From positions 1-64,000 of the forward strand of contig NZ_AOID01000013.1 of the NCBI RefSeq assembly GCF_000337195.1: a stretch of DNA of 64,000 bases, in the 5' to 3' direction. A model generated the notes under the pieces. The model did not search any database. It saw only the letters and a list, made by a program, of their open reading frames with translations, and was not told the DNA's origin. The DNA comes from Natrinema versiforme JCM 10478. Its GTDB lineage: Archaea > Halobacteriota > Halobacteria > Halobacteriales > Natrialbaceae. Shown here piece by piece: positions 54,001-62,272 of the stretch (within the stretch, counting starts at the first letter, position 1; every line of letters starts with the position of its first letter). A program made the translations under genes and the position numbers.

Positions 54001-54988
54001 GCTCGAGGAACTCGATCGGCCGCGGGTCGACGTGACGACGCGCGTCTCCGGCCTCTTCCGGGACGCCTTCCCGGCCGCGGCAGGGGTCATCCACGACGCC
54101 GTCGACGCGGTCGTCGACCTCGACGAACCGCACGAGATGAACTACGTGAAGAAACACGTCGAGGAGGAGCAGGCGGAACTCGAGGCCGAAGCAGGCCTCG
54201 ACAAATCCGACGCCCGCAAGGCCGCGAAACACCGCGTGTTCACGACCCGCCCCGGCGGGTACGGTGCCGGGACGAACAAGGCCGTCGACGAGGGCAACTG
54301 GGACGACCGCTCGGACCTCGCCGAGGTCTACGTCCAGTGGGGCGGCTACGCGATGGGATCGCGGGGCCGTGTCTCGGACGCCCACGACGCCTTCGAGCGC
54401 CGCCTCTCGAGCGTCGACGCGACGGTCAAGATCGAGGACACGATGGAGCAGGACGAGTTCGACTCCTCGGACTGGTACGCCTTCCACGGTGGCTTCATCT
54501 CCGCCGTGTCCGAGATCTCGGGCGCGGAGCCGGCCTCCTACGTCGGCGACTCCTCGGACCCGGACAACGTCGATGTCTACACGAACGAGGAGAAGGTCCG
54601 CAAGGCGATGCGCTCGCGCGTGTTGAATCCCGACTGGCTCGAGTCCATGGAGGACCACGGCTACAAGGGCGCGGGTGATCTCTCGACAACGGTCGACGTA
54701 ACCCTCGGCTGGGACGCGACCACCGGCGTCGTCTCGGACACGCTCTGGGCGGAAGTCGCCGAGAAGTTCGCCTTCGACGAGGAGCGCCAGGACTGGATGC
54801 GCAACGTGAACCCGTGGGCGCTCGAGTCGATTACGGATACCCTGCTCGAGGCCGTTGATCGCGACCTCTGGGACGCCGACGACGAGACGGTCGACCGACT
54901 GCGCGATCTCAATCTCGAGGTCGAGGGCGACCTCGAAGCGCGGACGACTAACGATGCGGTGGGCGCGGAGGTATCGACCGATGACTGA
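51092..54988 (+). CDS. cobN: Cobaltochelatase large subunit
   Basis: The ATG at 51092 (MTRIGIYTATENELG) gives 1298 residues, the usual CobN/BchH length; the frame reads on upstream into chlID antisense, which is not coding. Conserved blocks include HLGTHGSLEWLPGK and PYIVNNPGEGTQAKRR in the middle and GAPTRGGVDLLPTARNFY later. It inserts cobalt into the corrin ring with ChlID. It leads into cbiC through a 23-codon frame. Haloarchaea keep this ATP-dependent chelatase beside the CbiX pathway. Confidence 0.92.
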   Translation: MTRIGIYTATENELGSIGRAAQRLEGVELVVRSESDLEDEADVEEFVEELHDAAAAIFWLHGAEDSMPGYDYATGALEEAGVPLVVKATGDAFAFEDTTVSTEHRDLTYDYLEKGGTINVANLCRFLAAEYEGRDIDYDEPTELPTEGVYHPDHPGIEYEDLLATHDPDKPTVAVWFYESHWTHENTRYVDAQVRALEEQGANALPIFCNPATDTDEQEDAEWVTDNWLLDEAGEPIVDAVLSSFMFSLSMDERGRSADDEGSSAEDVFLDRLGVPVLQTVTTMRSRSRYESSDTGVMGFELALSVALPEFDGNVITHPISGKERTDDKAGIGSAPKHHFPIEDRIDHATRLAVNWAELRHTPNEDKQVAVVLHNYPPSDDGIGTAFGLDSPESTVNLLEELEARGYDLGDEMPEDGQTLVEKLTAQLTLEDRWVAPEDVRDLSVDVVSPDTYEEWFADADERFQENIIEEWGEVPDRPFAIPGVEFGNVLVTVQPPRGFGMDPSKVYHDSNLQPPHDYFAFYGWLRNAFETDAVVHLGTHGSLEWLPGKTVGLNGESAPDQLIDDIPNVYPYIVNNPGEGTQAKRRSYAAIVDYLTPVMRNAGTYDELSELEELANQYREAGMEDARADDGQHLADLMREKVAELDLAVELGITGTIDEKADVRGPDEAGSTLAEGDVAGDEVDIDELVERIHEYLTDVKTTQIRLGLHTMSEPPEGERLTEYLVALTRLENPGAPSLRESVAGALGVDYEKMLESPGEYAEDLGMTYAEAADEVYETSVALIETLAEHDFDIPVSEREAGPDDEVNMNLLVVDLETIGDGRAKSGAHNDLRKALAYICEEAQPRVQGAEDEIPRTADALSGEYVPPGGSGAPTRGGVDLLPTARNFYTLDPRKVPAKAAWQVGSEVAEGVLERHHAENDEYPEEIGVVAWGTPTVRTRGETIAQVLAMMGVEPQWTDAGRIDDVEPIPLEELDRPRVDVTTRVSGLFRDAFPAAAGVIHDAVDAVVDLDEPHEMNYVKKHVEEEQAELEAEAGLDKSDARKAAKHRVFTTRPGGYGAGTNKAVDEGNWDDRSDLAEVYVQWGGYAMGSRGRVSDAHDAFERRLSSVDATVKIEDTMEQDEFDSSDWYAFHGGFISAVSEISGAEPASYVGDSSDPDNVDVYTNEEKVRKAMRSRVLNPDWLESMEDHGYKGAGDLSTTVDVTLGWDATTGVVSDTLWAEVAEKFAFDEERQDWMRNVNPWALESITDTLLEAVDRDLWDADDETVDRLRDLNLEVEGDLEARTTNDAVGAEVSTDD

Positions 54989-55052
54989 CGACGGGAGCGA
55001 ACGGGTTCGGCCGACAGTCGATATGCGGAGCGCGGAGTGTGATACCAAATGA
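54981..55052 (+). CDS. Possible 23-residue coupling ORF between cobN and cbiC
   Basis: The frame starts at an ATG overlapping the cobN stop and ends with TGA overlapping the cbiC ATG (ATGA). MTDDGSERVRPTVDMRSAEC is its first part. It could couple translation of the two genes or be a real microprotein. Confidence 0.3.
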   Translation: MTDDGSERVRPTVDMRSAECDTK

Positions 55053-55798
55053 GCGACAGTCAGGAGTTCGAGAAGGAGTACGCCGATTTAGGCGCGACGA
55101 CACAGAACGCGATGGACATCGCGGAGACGAGCATGGACATCGTCCGCCAGTTCGTGCCCGACGAGACGCTGGCCGACCGCGTCCGACAGAAATCGGTCCA
55201 CTCGATGGGCGATATCGAGTTCCAGCACCTGATCGAGTTTACCGGCAGCGACGACCTCGGCGACGACGAGGACGCACCCGTTCGCGCGGGGGTTCGAGCC
55301 GTCCTCGACGAGGCGACCATCGTTACGGACATCACGATGTCCAAAGCGGGGATCACCGGCCGCGGCCACAACTGCGAGAAGCGCAAGGCAATCGGAAACG
55401 GTGCCGAACTGGCCGAGGAGACGGGGATGACCCGGACCGCGGCCTCCGTGCTTGAACTCGACAAGCAAGGCGTCTACGACGGCGCGATCGCGACGATCGG
55501 CAACGCGCCGACGGCCGCCTTCGCGCTGGCGGACTGCATCGAGGACGGCACCCGACCGGCCGCTATCGTCGCGACGCCGGTCGGCTTCGTCAAGGCCGAG
55601 GAGAGCCGCCAGCGGATCCGCGAGGTGAGCGAGGAGTACGACGTACCCGCGATCACGAACGTCGGTCGGCGCGGCGGGAGTGGCCTCGCAGCGGCGCTGA
55701 CCAACGAACTAATCCACGTCGCGAAGGATGTGCGAACCGACGAGATCGACCTCGAGCTCGACGCCGAGACGCGGGCTGCGGACGGCCGGAACCGATGA
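55049..55798 (+). CDS. cbiC: Cobalt-precorrin-8 methylmutase
   Basis: The 249-residue product moves the C11 methyl group to C12 to make cobyrinate. VRQKSVHSMGD contains the catalytic histidine, KAGITGRGHNCEKR and ATIGNAPTAAF are family blocks, and the end holds ATPVGFVKAEESR. The next gene, cbiE, overlaps by 4 bases. Confidence 0.92.
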   Translation: MSDSQEFEKEYADLGATTQNAMDIAETSMDIVRQFVPDETLADRVRQKSVHSMGDIEFQHLIEFTGSDDLGDDEDAPVRAGVRAVLDEATIVTDITMSKAGITGRGHNCEKRKAIGNGAELAEETGMTRTAASVLELDKQGVYDGAIATIGNAPTAAFALADCIEDGTRPAAIVATPVGFVKAEESRQRIREVSEEYDVPAITNVGRRGGSGLAAALTNELIHVAKDVRTDEIDLELDAETRAADGRNR

Positions 55799-56589
55799 GC
55801 GGCGAGTACGACCTCGAGTCGGGCCCGGACCCGGCGACGTTCGCCGCGGGAGCGGCGGAGCCCGATAGTGACGAGCGCGCTGTCGACCCCGTCTACGCCG
55901 TCGGCGTCGGACCGGGCAACCAAGAGTATCTGACTCCGCGGGGTCGGCGGGCGATCCGGGAGGCCGATGTCGTCGTCGGCTTCACCACCGTCGTGGAGTT
56001 CGTCGCGGACCTGACCGACGCGGACCTGCTGACCTGCGGCTACAAGGACGAGGCCGAAGCGCTCGAGACGTTCGGCGAGCGCGTCGCGGCCGGCGAATCG
56101 GGAACCGCCGTCGCGATGGGCGACCCGAACCACTCGGGGTACCAGTTCGTCGGAAAGGTGCAGGATACAGTGGAACGCCACGATTCCGAAATTCCGGTCC
56201 GCGTGATCCCCGGCATCTCCTCGATCCAACTGGCCGCGAGCCGCGCCCGGACGCCGATGGAGGACACGGAGTTCGTCACCCTCCACAAGAGCGGCGACCT
56301 CGAGCCCGACATGGACCGACTCGCGAGCGCAGTGACGGACGACGACCGGCACCTGCTCGCGCTCCCGCGGCCCTACGACCGGATGCCCGGTGATATCGCG
56401 CAGTTCCTGCTCGAGGAGGGCGCTGATCCGGATCTCGAGGCGCTGGTCCTCGAGAAGTTAACCCACGACGACGAGCAAATTCATCGGTTTACGCTGGCCG
56501 AGTTGTCCGAGCACGCTGGTGGAACCGGATCGGACGACACGCCGTTCTCGGATCTGGTCGTACTCGCGGTTCGGCAACCGGTTCCGTAG
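55795..56589 (+). CDS. cbiE: Cobalt-precorrin-7 (C5)-methyltransferase
   Basis: The 264-residue product is a tetrapyrrole methylase: YAVGVGPGNQEYLTPRG at the start and VIPGISSIQLAASRARTPME, the CbiE form of the substrate loop, with FVTLHKSGDLEP after it. An acidic N-terminal extension of about 35 residues is present. It methylates C5; CbiT (60915) does C15. They are separate proteins here, as in most archaea. Confidence 0.85.
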   Translation: MSGEYDLESGPDPATFAAGAAEPDSDERAVDPVYAVGVGPGNQEYLTPRGRRAIREADVVVGFTTVVEFVADLTDADLLTCGYKDEAEALETFGERVAAGESGTAVAMGDPNHSGYQFVGKVQDTVERHDSEIPVRVIPGISSIQLAASRARTPMEDTEFVTLHKSGDLEPDMDRLASAVTDDDRHLLALPRPYDRMPGDIAQFLLEEGADPDLEALVLEKLTHDDEQIHRFTLAELSEHAGGTGSDDTPFSDLVVLAVRQPVP

Positions 56590-56667
56590 CCGAACGGTAG
56601 AACGGATCGGTCGCGGGTATCGCAGGCGATCTCTCCGTCGTCGTCTCCGTTCGATCTCGCTACCGTC

Positions 56668-57348
56668 TCACTCCGGAACGTCGCCGGCGACGACGTACTG
56701 CTCGTAGTTCGGCTCTTCGCCCCAGAGTACCGACTCCATCAGCGGCTCGTATTCGACCCGCTCGAGCCCGTGTTCTTCGAGTACGTCGACCAACGCTTCG
56801 GGCGGGCGTCCGTCGTACAGCGGCAACTCGTCGTGGATCTCTTCATAGCCGTCGAACGGTTCCTCGAAGTCCCAGTGGCCCTCGATCAGGACGATCCGGC
56901 CGCCCGGACGGACGACCCGTTGCCACTCCCGAAGCGCCGCCGACGGGTTCGGCAGCGTCCAGACGAGGTGCCGAGCGGTCAGCATGTCGTACGCGTTCTC
57001 GGGATCCGAGATCGATTCCGCGTCCCCGTTTCGGAACTCGATCGACCGGTCGCGCTCGCGGGCTTTCGCTCGAGCGCGCTCGAGCATGTCCGTCGAGAGG
57101 TCGACGCCGGAGACGTCGTGACCGAGTTCGGCCAGCAACAGCGAGATGACGCCCGTTCCACAGCCGACGTCGAGAACCCGCTGGGGTGAGTCACCGTCAC
57201 CGAACCAGTCCCGGAGAATCGACAGCCAGGCGTCGCGCTGCTCGTCGCCATGTACGGCGTGGTGGCTGTCTCCGTCGTACGATTCCGCGCGGTCGTTCCA
57301 GTACTGCTGGACGCGCTCTTTGACGGCCTCGTCGTCTCGATTCGTCAC
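56668..57348 (-). CDS. Class I SAM-dependent methyltransferase
   Basis: The 226-residue product has VLDVGCGTGVISLLLAEL (AdoMet binding), SGVDLSTDMLERARAKA and the post-II segment VVRPGGRIVLIEGHW. The substrate is unknown. It is convergent with cbiE and need not belong to the cobalamin pathway. Confidence 0.85.
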   Translation of the reverse strand: MTNRDDEAVKERVQQYWNDRAESYDGDSHHAVHGDEQRDAWLSILRDWFGDGDSPQRVLDVGCGTGVISLLLAELGHDVSGVDLSTDMLERARAKARERDRSIEFRNGDAESISDPENAYDMLTARHLVWTLPNPSAALREWQRVVRPGGRIVLIEGHWDFEEPFDGYEEIHDELPLYDGRPPEALVDVLEEHGLERVEYEPLMESVLWGEEPNYEQYVVAGDVPE

Positions 57349-57543
57349 GGCTGTCTCCCCCTCCGGCCTGCGGATCGGTGTAAACCGACGCGACGGTCTT
57401 CGAATGCCATTGTTCGCTGTGATTGTTGGGTGAACAAAATAACTGTTTCGCGAACGGGGAGCGGATTCTGCGCGGGCCCGTGAACGCCTTGTCTGTGATC
57501 GGCGGCCACCGAGCAGTCAGGTGACGGGCGACCCTCGGCTCGG

Positions 57544-57711
57544 TCACTCGTCTTGCTCGTACTCCCGCAGGACCGTCGAGACGGTGTTCTCGACCTCTTC
57601 GAGCGCGACGGAGTGGGTCTTCCGCAGGTCCTCGTCGTCCTGTGTCTCCCCTAAGTGTCTGAGCGCCTCGCGGAGGTGCCGTTCGGTGTCGGAGCCTGTG
57701 TCTTCAGTCAT
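57544..57711 (-). CDS. Small acidic helical protein (55 residues)
   Basis: The ATG at 57709-57711 opens MTEDTGSDTERHLREALRHL, and the frame ends at 57544. It is highly charged and helical with a heptad-like second half (ALEEVENTVSTVLREYEQ). Composition and codon use are typically haloarchaeal. The function is unknown. Confidence 0.55.
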   Translation of the reverse strand: MTEDTGSDTERHLREALRHLGETQDDEDLRKTHSVALEEVENTVSTVLREYEQDE

Positions 57712-57780
57712 CGTTCGAGCGGCGAATCGTACACGACTCCAGCGGGTAAGTTCGTCGGTGGTCCGACCCGCGAACGGACA

Positions 57781-58341
57781 TCACTCGAGCGCGTCTCGAA
57801 CCGCCGCCCGCCGTTCGGCGAAGGTCGCGTCGTCCAGCACGGGCGCGGCTGCATCGGGGTCGACAGCCACCTCGTCGGTCAGTTCGATCCACGCACGGCA
57901 GCCCCGGTAGCTCCCGCGCTCCTCGATGAGTCGCGGCGACTCGAGTTCGCTCACTCGGAGCAACAGCACCCGCAGGTCGTCCTCGAGATCGTATTTGTCG
58001 CGCAGGCCGTCGGGCGTGTAGACGTAGTGGCGGGCGAGGGGAGCGAGATCGTCGCTCGAGACGGCGTACTCCGCGCGGACCTCGGCGACGGCGCGGATCG
58101 GCACGCCCGCATCCGGTTTGGCGCTCGCTCGATGATAATAGCCCTCGTATTTCGACTGATAGCGAGCCGGCTCCTGATGGGTGTAGGCCGGATAGAGCGC
58201 GAACTGCTCGTCGATCGTCCCCGGATCGAGGGTCGGGTGGCGAACGAGCACCGTCTGTGCACCGTCGATGAGAGCGTTGACGACGCCGGCGCGTTCTTTC
58301 AGCGCCGGGATCGCAGTCGTCGCGGATTCGTGGTCGCTCAT
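57781..58341 (-). CDS. DUF1802 family protein
   Basis: The ATG at 58339-58341 (MSDHESATTAIPALKERAG) gives 186 residues; the 79-codon open extension crosses the cbiA promoter and is rejected. ALKERAGVVNALIDGAQTVL and FALYPAYTHQEPARY match DUF1802 proteins, whose function is unknown. It is divergent from cbiA. Confidence 0.8.
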   Translation of the reverse strand: MSDHESATTAIPALKERAGVVNALIDGAQTVLVRHPTLDPGTIDEQFALYPAYTHQEPARYQSKYEGYYHRASAKPDAGVPIRAVAEVRAEYAVSSDDLAPLARHYVYTPDGLRDKYDLEDDLRVLLLRVSELESPRLIEERGSYRGCRAWIELTDEVAVDPDAAAPVLDDATFAERRAAVRDALE

Positions 58342-58480
58342 ATCCCGAGCCAATGCGGAGCGGTTTGAATTGTATTTCGACTGCTCGGTCGCCGACTCCG
58401 ACTTCGGCTCGAGCCGGGTCAATCCGATTCGGGAGTCACCGTCGCGAGCGGTACCGAGGCCACCGACGGATTCAAGTCGA

Positions 58481-58495
58481 GTTGTACTAACCCAA
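58481..58495 (+). promoter_or_regulatory. Cobalamin promoter motif, cbiA copy
   Basis: GTTGTACTAACCCAA followed by C forms the dyad GTTG-N8-CAAC. It abuts CTATAAT, the likely TATA box of cbiA. Related copies precede cbiT (twice) and lie between chlID and cobN. Confidence 0.55.
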
Positions 58496-58577
58496 CTATA
58501 ATGAACGTCGTGCGATCTGTGGATATCGCAGCCAAACGAGTCGGGAAGACGGGAGATCGCGTTCCAGAGGGGCACCA

Positions 58578-59903
58578 ATGAAGGGGTTCGTCCTCGGCGG
58601 CGTCAGCTCCGGCGTTGGGAAAACGGTCGCGACGCTGTCGATCATTCGGGCGCTCGAGGACGCCGGCCACGCGGTCCAGCCCGCCAAAGCGGGACCGGAC
58701 TTCATCGACCCGAGCCACCACGAGGCGATCGCGGGCCGCCCCTCCCGCACGCTCGATCTCTGGCTCTGCGGCGAGGACGGCCTCCGGCGGAACTACCGCC
58801 GCGGCGAGGGCGATATCTGCGTCGTCGAGGGCGTCATGGGACTGTACGACGGCGACGGCTCGAGCACCGCCATGGTCGCCGAAGCGCTCGACCTGCCGGT
58901 CGTCCTCGTGGTCGACGCCAAGGCCGGCATGGAGAGCGTCGCGGCGACCGCGCTCGGCTTCCGGGAGTACGCCGACACCATTGGTCGGGATATCGAGGTC
59001 GCCGGCGTCGTCGCCCAGCGCGCCCACGGCGGCCGTCACGAGCAGGGCATCCGCGACGCCCTACCCGACGACCTCGCGTACTTCGGTCGGATTCCGCCGA
59101 ACGACGACCTCGAGATTCCGGACCGACATCTGGGACTCGAAATGGGCGAGGAGGCCGCGCTGCCGACCACAGCGTTGCGGGAGGCCGCCGAGTCGCTCGA
59201 GGCCGAGCAACTGGCCGCCGTCGCGAGCGAGCCGCCGGCCGCCGAGTCGCCAGCACCGAGCGCCGCAAACTCGGAGCCAGTCGACGCGACGATCGCCGTC
59301 GCCAGCGACGCCGCGTTCTGCTTCCGGTATCCCGCGACCATCGAGCGATTTCGGGAGCGCGCCGCGGTCGTCACGTTCTCGCCCGTCGCGGGCGACCCCG
59401 TCCCGGACGCTGACGCGGTCTATCTCCCTGGTGGCTATCCCGAACTCCATGCTCCCGAACTCGAGTCGGCCGGCACCCTTGCCGAACTCGGCGATCTGGC
59501 CAGCGATGGACTGCCAGTGCTCGGCGAGTGCGGCGGGCTGATGGCCATGAGTCAGTCGCTGACCACTGCGGAGGGGGAGCGCCACGAGATGGCCGGGGTC
59601 CTCCCCGCGGACGTGACCATGCACGACCGCTATCAGGCGCTCGACCACGTCGAACTCGAGGCCGTCGAGGGGACGCTGACCGCCGACGCCGGCGGGACGA
59701 TCCGAGGCCACGAGTTCCACTACTCGAGCGCCGATGTCGACGGCGATGCCCGCTTTGCTTTCGAGACGGTGCGGGGCGACGGGATCGACGGTGATCACGA
59801 TGGTCTGACAGAGTACGAGTCGCTCGGCACGTACGTCCACGTTCATCCCGAGAGCGGGGCGTTCGATCGGTTCCTCGAGGCCGTCGGGACGAGCGAGATA
59901 TAA
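58578..59903 (+). CDS. cbiA: Cobyrinate a,c-diamide synthase
   Basis: The 441-residue product amidates cobyrinate using glutamine and ATP. The N-terminal dethiobiotin-synthetase-like domain shows GGVSSGVGKTVATLS (P-loop) and AKAGPDFIDPSHHE. The C-terminal glutamine amidotransferase domain shows YLPGGYPELHAPEL and LGECGGLMAMSQ with the nucleophile cysteine. A hydrophilic linker of about 50 residues joins them. GAGGGG lies 6-12 bases before the ATG. Confidence 0.92.
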   Translation: MKGFVLGGVSSGVGKTVATLSIIRALEDAGHAVQPAKAGPDFIDPSHHEAIAGRPSRTLDLWLCGEDGLRRNYRRGEGDICVVEGVMGLYDGDGSSTAMVAEALDLPVVLVVDAKAGMESVAATALGFREYADTIGRDIEVAGVVAQRAHGGRHEQGIRDALPDDLAYFGRIPPNDDLEIPDRHLGLEMGEEAALPTTALREAAESLEAEQLAAVASEPPAAESPAPSAANSEPVDATIAVASDAAFCFRYPATIERFRERAAVVTFSPVAGDPVPDADAVYLPGGYPELHAPELESAGTLAELGDLASDGLPVLGECGGLMAMSQSLTTAEGERHEMAGVLPADVTMHDRYQALDHVELEAVEGTLTADAGGTIRGHEFHYSSADVDGDARFAFETVRGDGIDGDHDGLTEYESLGTYVHVHPESGAFDRFLEAVGTSEI

Positions 59904-59974
59904 CAGTCTTCGCGTCTTTCACGAAATCTGAAACACAGTCAAATAATTAACACGAATGGGCGCGTAGGGCGAGT

Positions 59975-60757
59975 ATGGCCGAAACCGTCCAGCGCCTTGA
60001 GCCCCTGTCGCGTCGCCCACTGACCGACCGAACCTGTCTCGTAACGGGATCGTCTCGCGGGATCGGTCGCGAGATCGCGTTCGAACTCGCTCGCTGCGGT
60101 GCCGACGTGGCGGTCAACTACCGCTCGTCCGAAGACCTGGCACACGAGGTGACCGAGACCATCGAGGAAAACGGCGAGACGGCGGTTCCCGTCCAGGCCG
60201 ACGTGTCGGACCCGGCGGCCGTCGAGCGGATGGCCGCGGCAGTCCGCGAGGAACTCGGCGAAATCGACGTCCTCGTCAATAACGCGGGGATCACCGTCGA
60301 CCGTACCTTCGAGGACATGACCTACGAGGACTGGCGGACGGTCATCGACGTCAACCTGAACGGGACGTTCAACTGCACGAAGGCGTTCTACGAGGACATC
60401 AAAACATCCGAGCACGGCCGGCTGATCAACATCTCGAGCGTGGTCGGCCAACAGGGCAACTACGGGCAGGCCAACTACGCGACCTCGAAGGGCGGGCTCT
60501 TCGCCTTTACGCGGACGCTGGCGCTCGAACTCGCCAGCCACGGCTCGACGGCCAACTGCGTCGCGCCGGGCTTTACCGAGACGGACATGCTCGAGAAGGT
60601 CCCCGAGCGCGTGCAGGACAAAATCCGCGAGGACATCCCGCTGGATCGGTTCGCCGAACCCGAAGACATCGTCGGCATGGTCCGATTCCTCGCCGGCGAT
60701 CAGGCCGAGTACATGACCGGGCAGGTGCTGGGTATCAACGGCGGCATGGAGTGGTGA
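59975..60757 (+). CDS. SDR-family 3-oxoacyl reductase, PhaB/FabG type
   Basis: The 260-residue product has TGSSRGIGREIAFELA (cofactor glycine motif), LVNNAGITVDRTF, and the catalytic Ser-Tyr-Lys set in NISSVVGQQGNYGQANYATS followed by KGG. Haloarchaeal proteins of this kind include the acetoacetyl-CoA reductase PhaB for polyhydroxyalkanoate synthesis; a general 3-oxoacyl reductase is the alternative. The gene lies between cbiA and cbiT on the same strand but has its own AT-rich upstream region. Confidence 0.8.
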   Translation: MAETVQRLEPLSRRPLTDRTCLVTGSSRGIGREIAFELARCGADVAVNYRSSEDLAHEVTETIEENGETAVPVQADVSDPAAVERMAAAVREELGEIDVLVNNAGITVDRTFEDMTYEDWRTVIDVNLNGTFNCTKAFYEDIKTSEHGRLINISSVVGQQGNYGQANYATSKGGLFAFTRTLALELASHGSTANCVAPGFTETDMLEKVPERVQDKIREDIPLDRFAEPEDIVGMVRFLAGDQAEYMTGQVLGINGGMEW

Positions 60758-60829
60758 CGGCCCGCAGCCGACGATCTGCGACAGCGTTTTCAGTCTGAGC
60801 GACCAGTCCGCTCTCGTTCAACAACTCCC

Positions 60830-60844
60830 GTTGTCCTACTCCAA
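60830..60844 (+). promoter_or_regulatory. Cobalamin promoter motif, distal cbiT copy
   Basis: GTTGTCCTACTCCAA followed by C, again GTTG-N8-CAAC, begins 34 bases before the start of the second copy, about three helical turns. Confidence 0.5.
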
Positions 60845-60863
60845 CTCCACCTGGGCAATCGCA

Positions 60864-60878
60864 GTTGTTCTACCCCAA
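60864..60878 (+). promoter_or_regulatory. Cobalamin promoter motif, proximal cbiT copy
   Basis: GTTGTTCTACCCCAA lies directly before the AT-rich ACAAAATTGTTTTAG, the likely TATA region of the cbiT operon, whose ATG is at 60915. Confidence 0.5.
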
Positions 60879-60914
60879 ACAAAATTGTTTTAGGGACGGG
60901 CTCTGTCCCAACGG

Positions 60915-61532
60915 ATGATGCCACCCATCGCGCTTCCACACGACGCGAAGGCCGGACCGACGAAATCGGAGGTCCGCGCTGTCGTCGGCTCGAAGCTCGC
61001 ACTCGAGCCCGACGACCACTTCGCGGAGGTCGGCTCCTGTACGGGGGCCATCACTATCGAAGCCGCACAGCGAGCCGGGCGGGTGACCGCTCTCGAGCGG
61101 AAATCCGAGCGACTCGAGACGACCGAGAAGAACCTCGACGCGAACGAAGACGCCGTGCGAGCGGACGTCGAACTCCGCAACGCGGAAGCGCCCGAGGGGC
61201 TGCCCGACGACGCCGACGCGCTGTTTCTGGGCGGGAGCCGGAACTTCGAAGCAGTACTCGACCACGCCGTCGAGACCGAGATCGACCGCGTGGTGATGAA
61301 CGTCTCGCGACTCGAGGTCGCGGGCGAAGCGACGGAGGCCTTCCGCGAGCGGGACCTGCTCGAGGAGGTCGTCCAGTTCCAGGTGAGCCACGGCTACGAA
61401 CTCGCCGGGGCGACGAGCTTTAACTCGGACAACCCGGTCTACATGCTGGTCGGGAGCGCGACGCCGGACGACGAGGACGGAAACGGCGGGAAGACGGTTG
61501 CAGCCGACGGTAGCGGGGACAGTCGACAATGA
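60915..61532 (+). CDS. cbiT: Cobalt-precorrin-6B C15-methyltransferase (decarboxylating)
   Basis: The 205-residue product begins near GPTKSEVRAVVGSKL, the CbiT start block, then FAEVGSCTGAITIEAAQ, an unusual form of the AdoMet motif (VGSCTG for VGxGTG), and DADALFLGGS. It methylates C15 and removes the acetate carboxyl at C12. A second ATG directly follows the first. The stop overlaps cbiL by 4 bases. Confidence 0.88.
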   Translation: MMPPIALPHDAKAGPTKSEVRAVVGSKLALEPDDHFAEVGSCTGAITIEAAQRAGRVTALERKSERLETTEKNLDANEDAVRADVELRNAEAPEGLPDDADALFLGGSRNFEAVLDHAVETEIDRVVMNVSRLEVAGEATEAFRERDLLEEVVQFQVSHGYELAGATSFNSDNPVYMLVGSATPDDEDGNGGKTVAADGSGDSRQ

Positions 61533-62272
61533 CGCTCTACGGCGTCGGACTCGGCCCCGGCGAGGCAGACCTCGTGACGGTTCGCGGGCAGGAAGTCCTC
61601 GAGAACGCGGACGTGGTCTACTCGCCGGGCCGCCTGTCCAGAACCGTCGCGTTGAACCACGTGGACGAGTCGAAGATCGGGGACCTTGACTTCCCGATGA
61701 CCAAAGACGAGGCAAAGCTGCGAGCGGCCTGGAAGGAGGCCGCCGCGGAGATCGCCCCGAACGCCCGCGACGGCGACGTCGCCTTCGTGACGCTGGGCGA
61801 TCCGAACGTCTACTCGACCTTTGGACACTTGCGCCGGACGATCGACGCCTTCCATTCCGATGTCGACCTCGAGATAGTCCCCGGTGTGAGCGCCGTGACC
61901 GCGTTCGCGACCGCAATGGGGGTCGAGATCGAGGCCGGTGCCGGGCTCTCCCTGCGGGAGGCCGCCTCGGGCCACAGCCCCACGGGTCCGGATCGAATGA
62001 TCCTGTTCAAGGTCACCGACGCGCCGGCGACCCACGAGGGGCTCGTCGCGGCCGGCTACGACGTGACCTACGGCCGCCGGCTGTTCATGGAACAGGGCGA
62101 GACCCTCGTCACCGACGACCCCCGCGAGATCGACGAACGGGACTACTACACGCTCGCCTACGCCGAGAAGGCGGACCTCGAGGTCGAGCAGGCAACGGCC
62201 GCCTTCGGGACCGACGAGTCCGGATCGGAGGAGGCGACGACTGCGGACACGGCGGAGGCCATCGATGACTGA
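61529..62272 (+). CDS. cbiL: Cobalt-factor II C20-methyltransferase
   Basis: The 247-residue tetrapyrrole methylase begins MTLYGVGLGPGEADLVTVRG and has FVTLGDPNVYSTFGHL and IVPGVSAVTAFATAM, the C20 enzyme blocks. It overlaps cbiF by 8 bases. The C-terminal tail is acidic and probably disordered. Confidence 0.9.
   Translation: MTLYGVGLGPGEADLVTVRGQEVLENADVVYSPGRLSRTVALNHVDESKIGDLDFPMTKDEAKLRAAWKEAAAEIAPNARDGDVAFVTLGDPNVYSTFGHLRRTIDAFHSDVDLEIVPGVSAVTAFATAMGVEIEAGAGLSLREAASGHSPTGPDRMILFKVTDAPATHEGLVAAGYDVTYGRRLFMEQGETLVTDDPREIDERDYYTLAYAEKADLEVEQATAAFGTDESGSEEATTADTAEAIDD

Noticed and set aside
52916-55048. 710-codon minus frame opposite cobN
   Set aside because: Antisense shadow caused by the strong GC bias of cobN codons.
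58342-58578. Cobalamin riboswitch before cbiA
   Set aside because: No B12-box or the extended structure of the bacterial riboswitch is present; the short dyad motif next to a TATA box points to a protein regulator.
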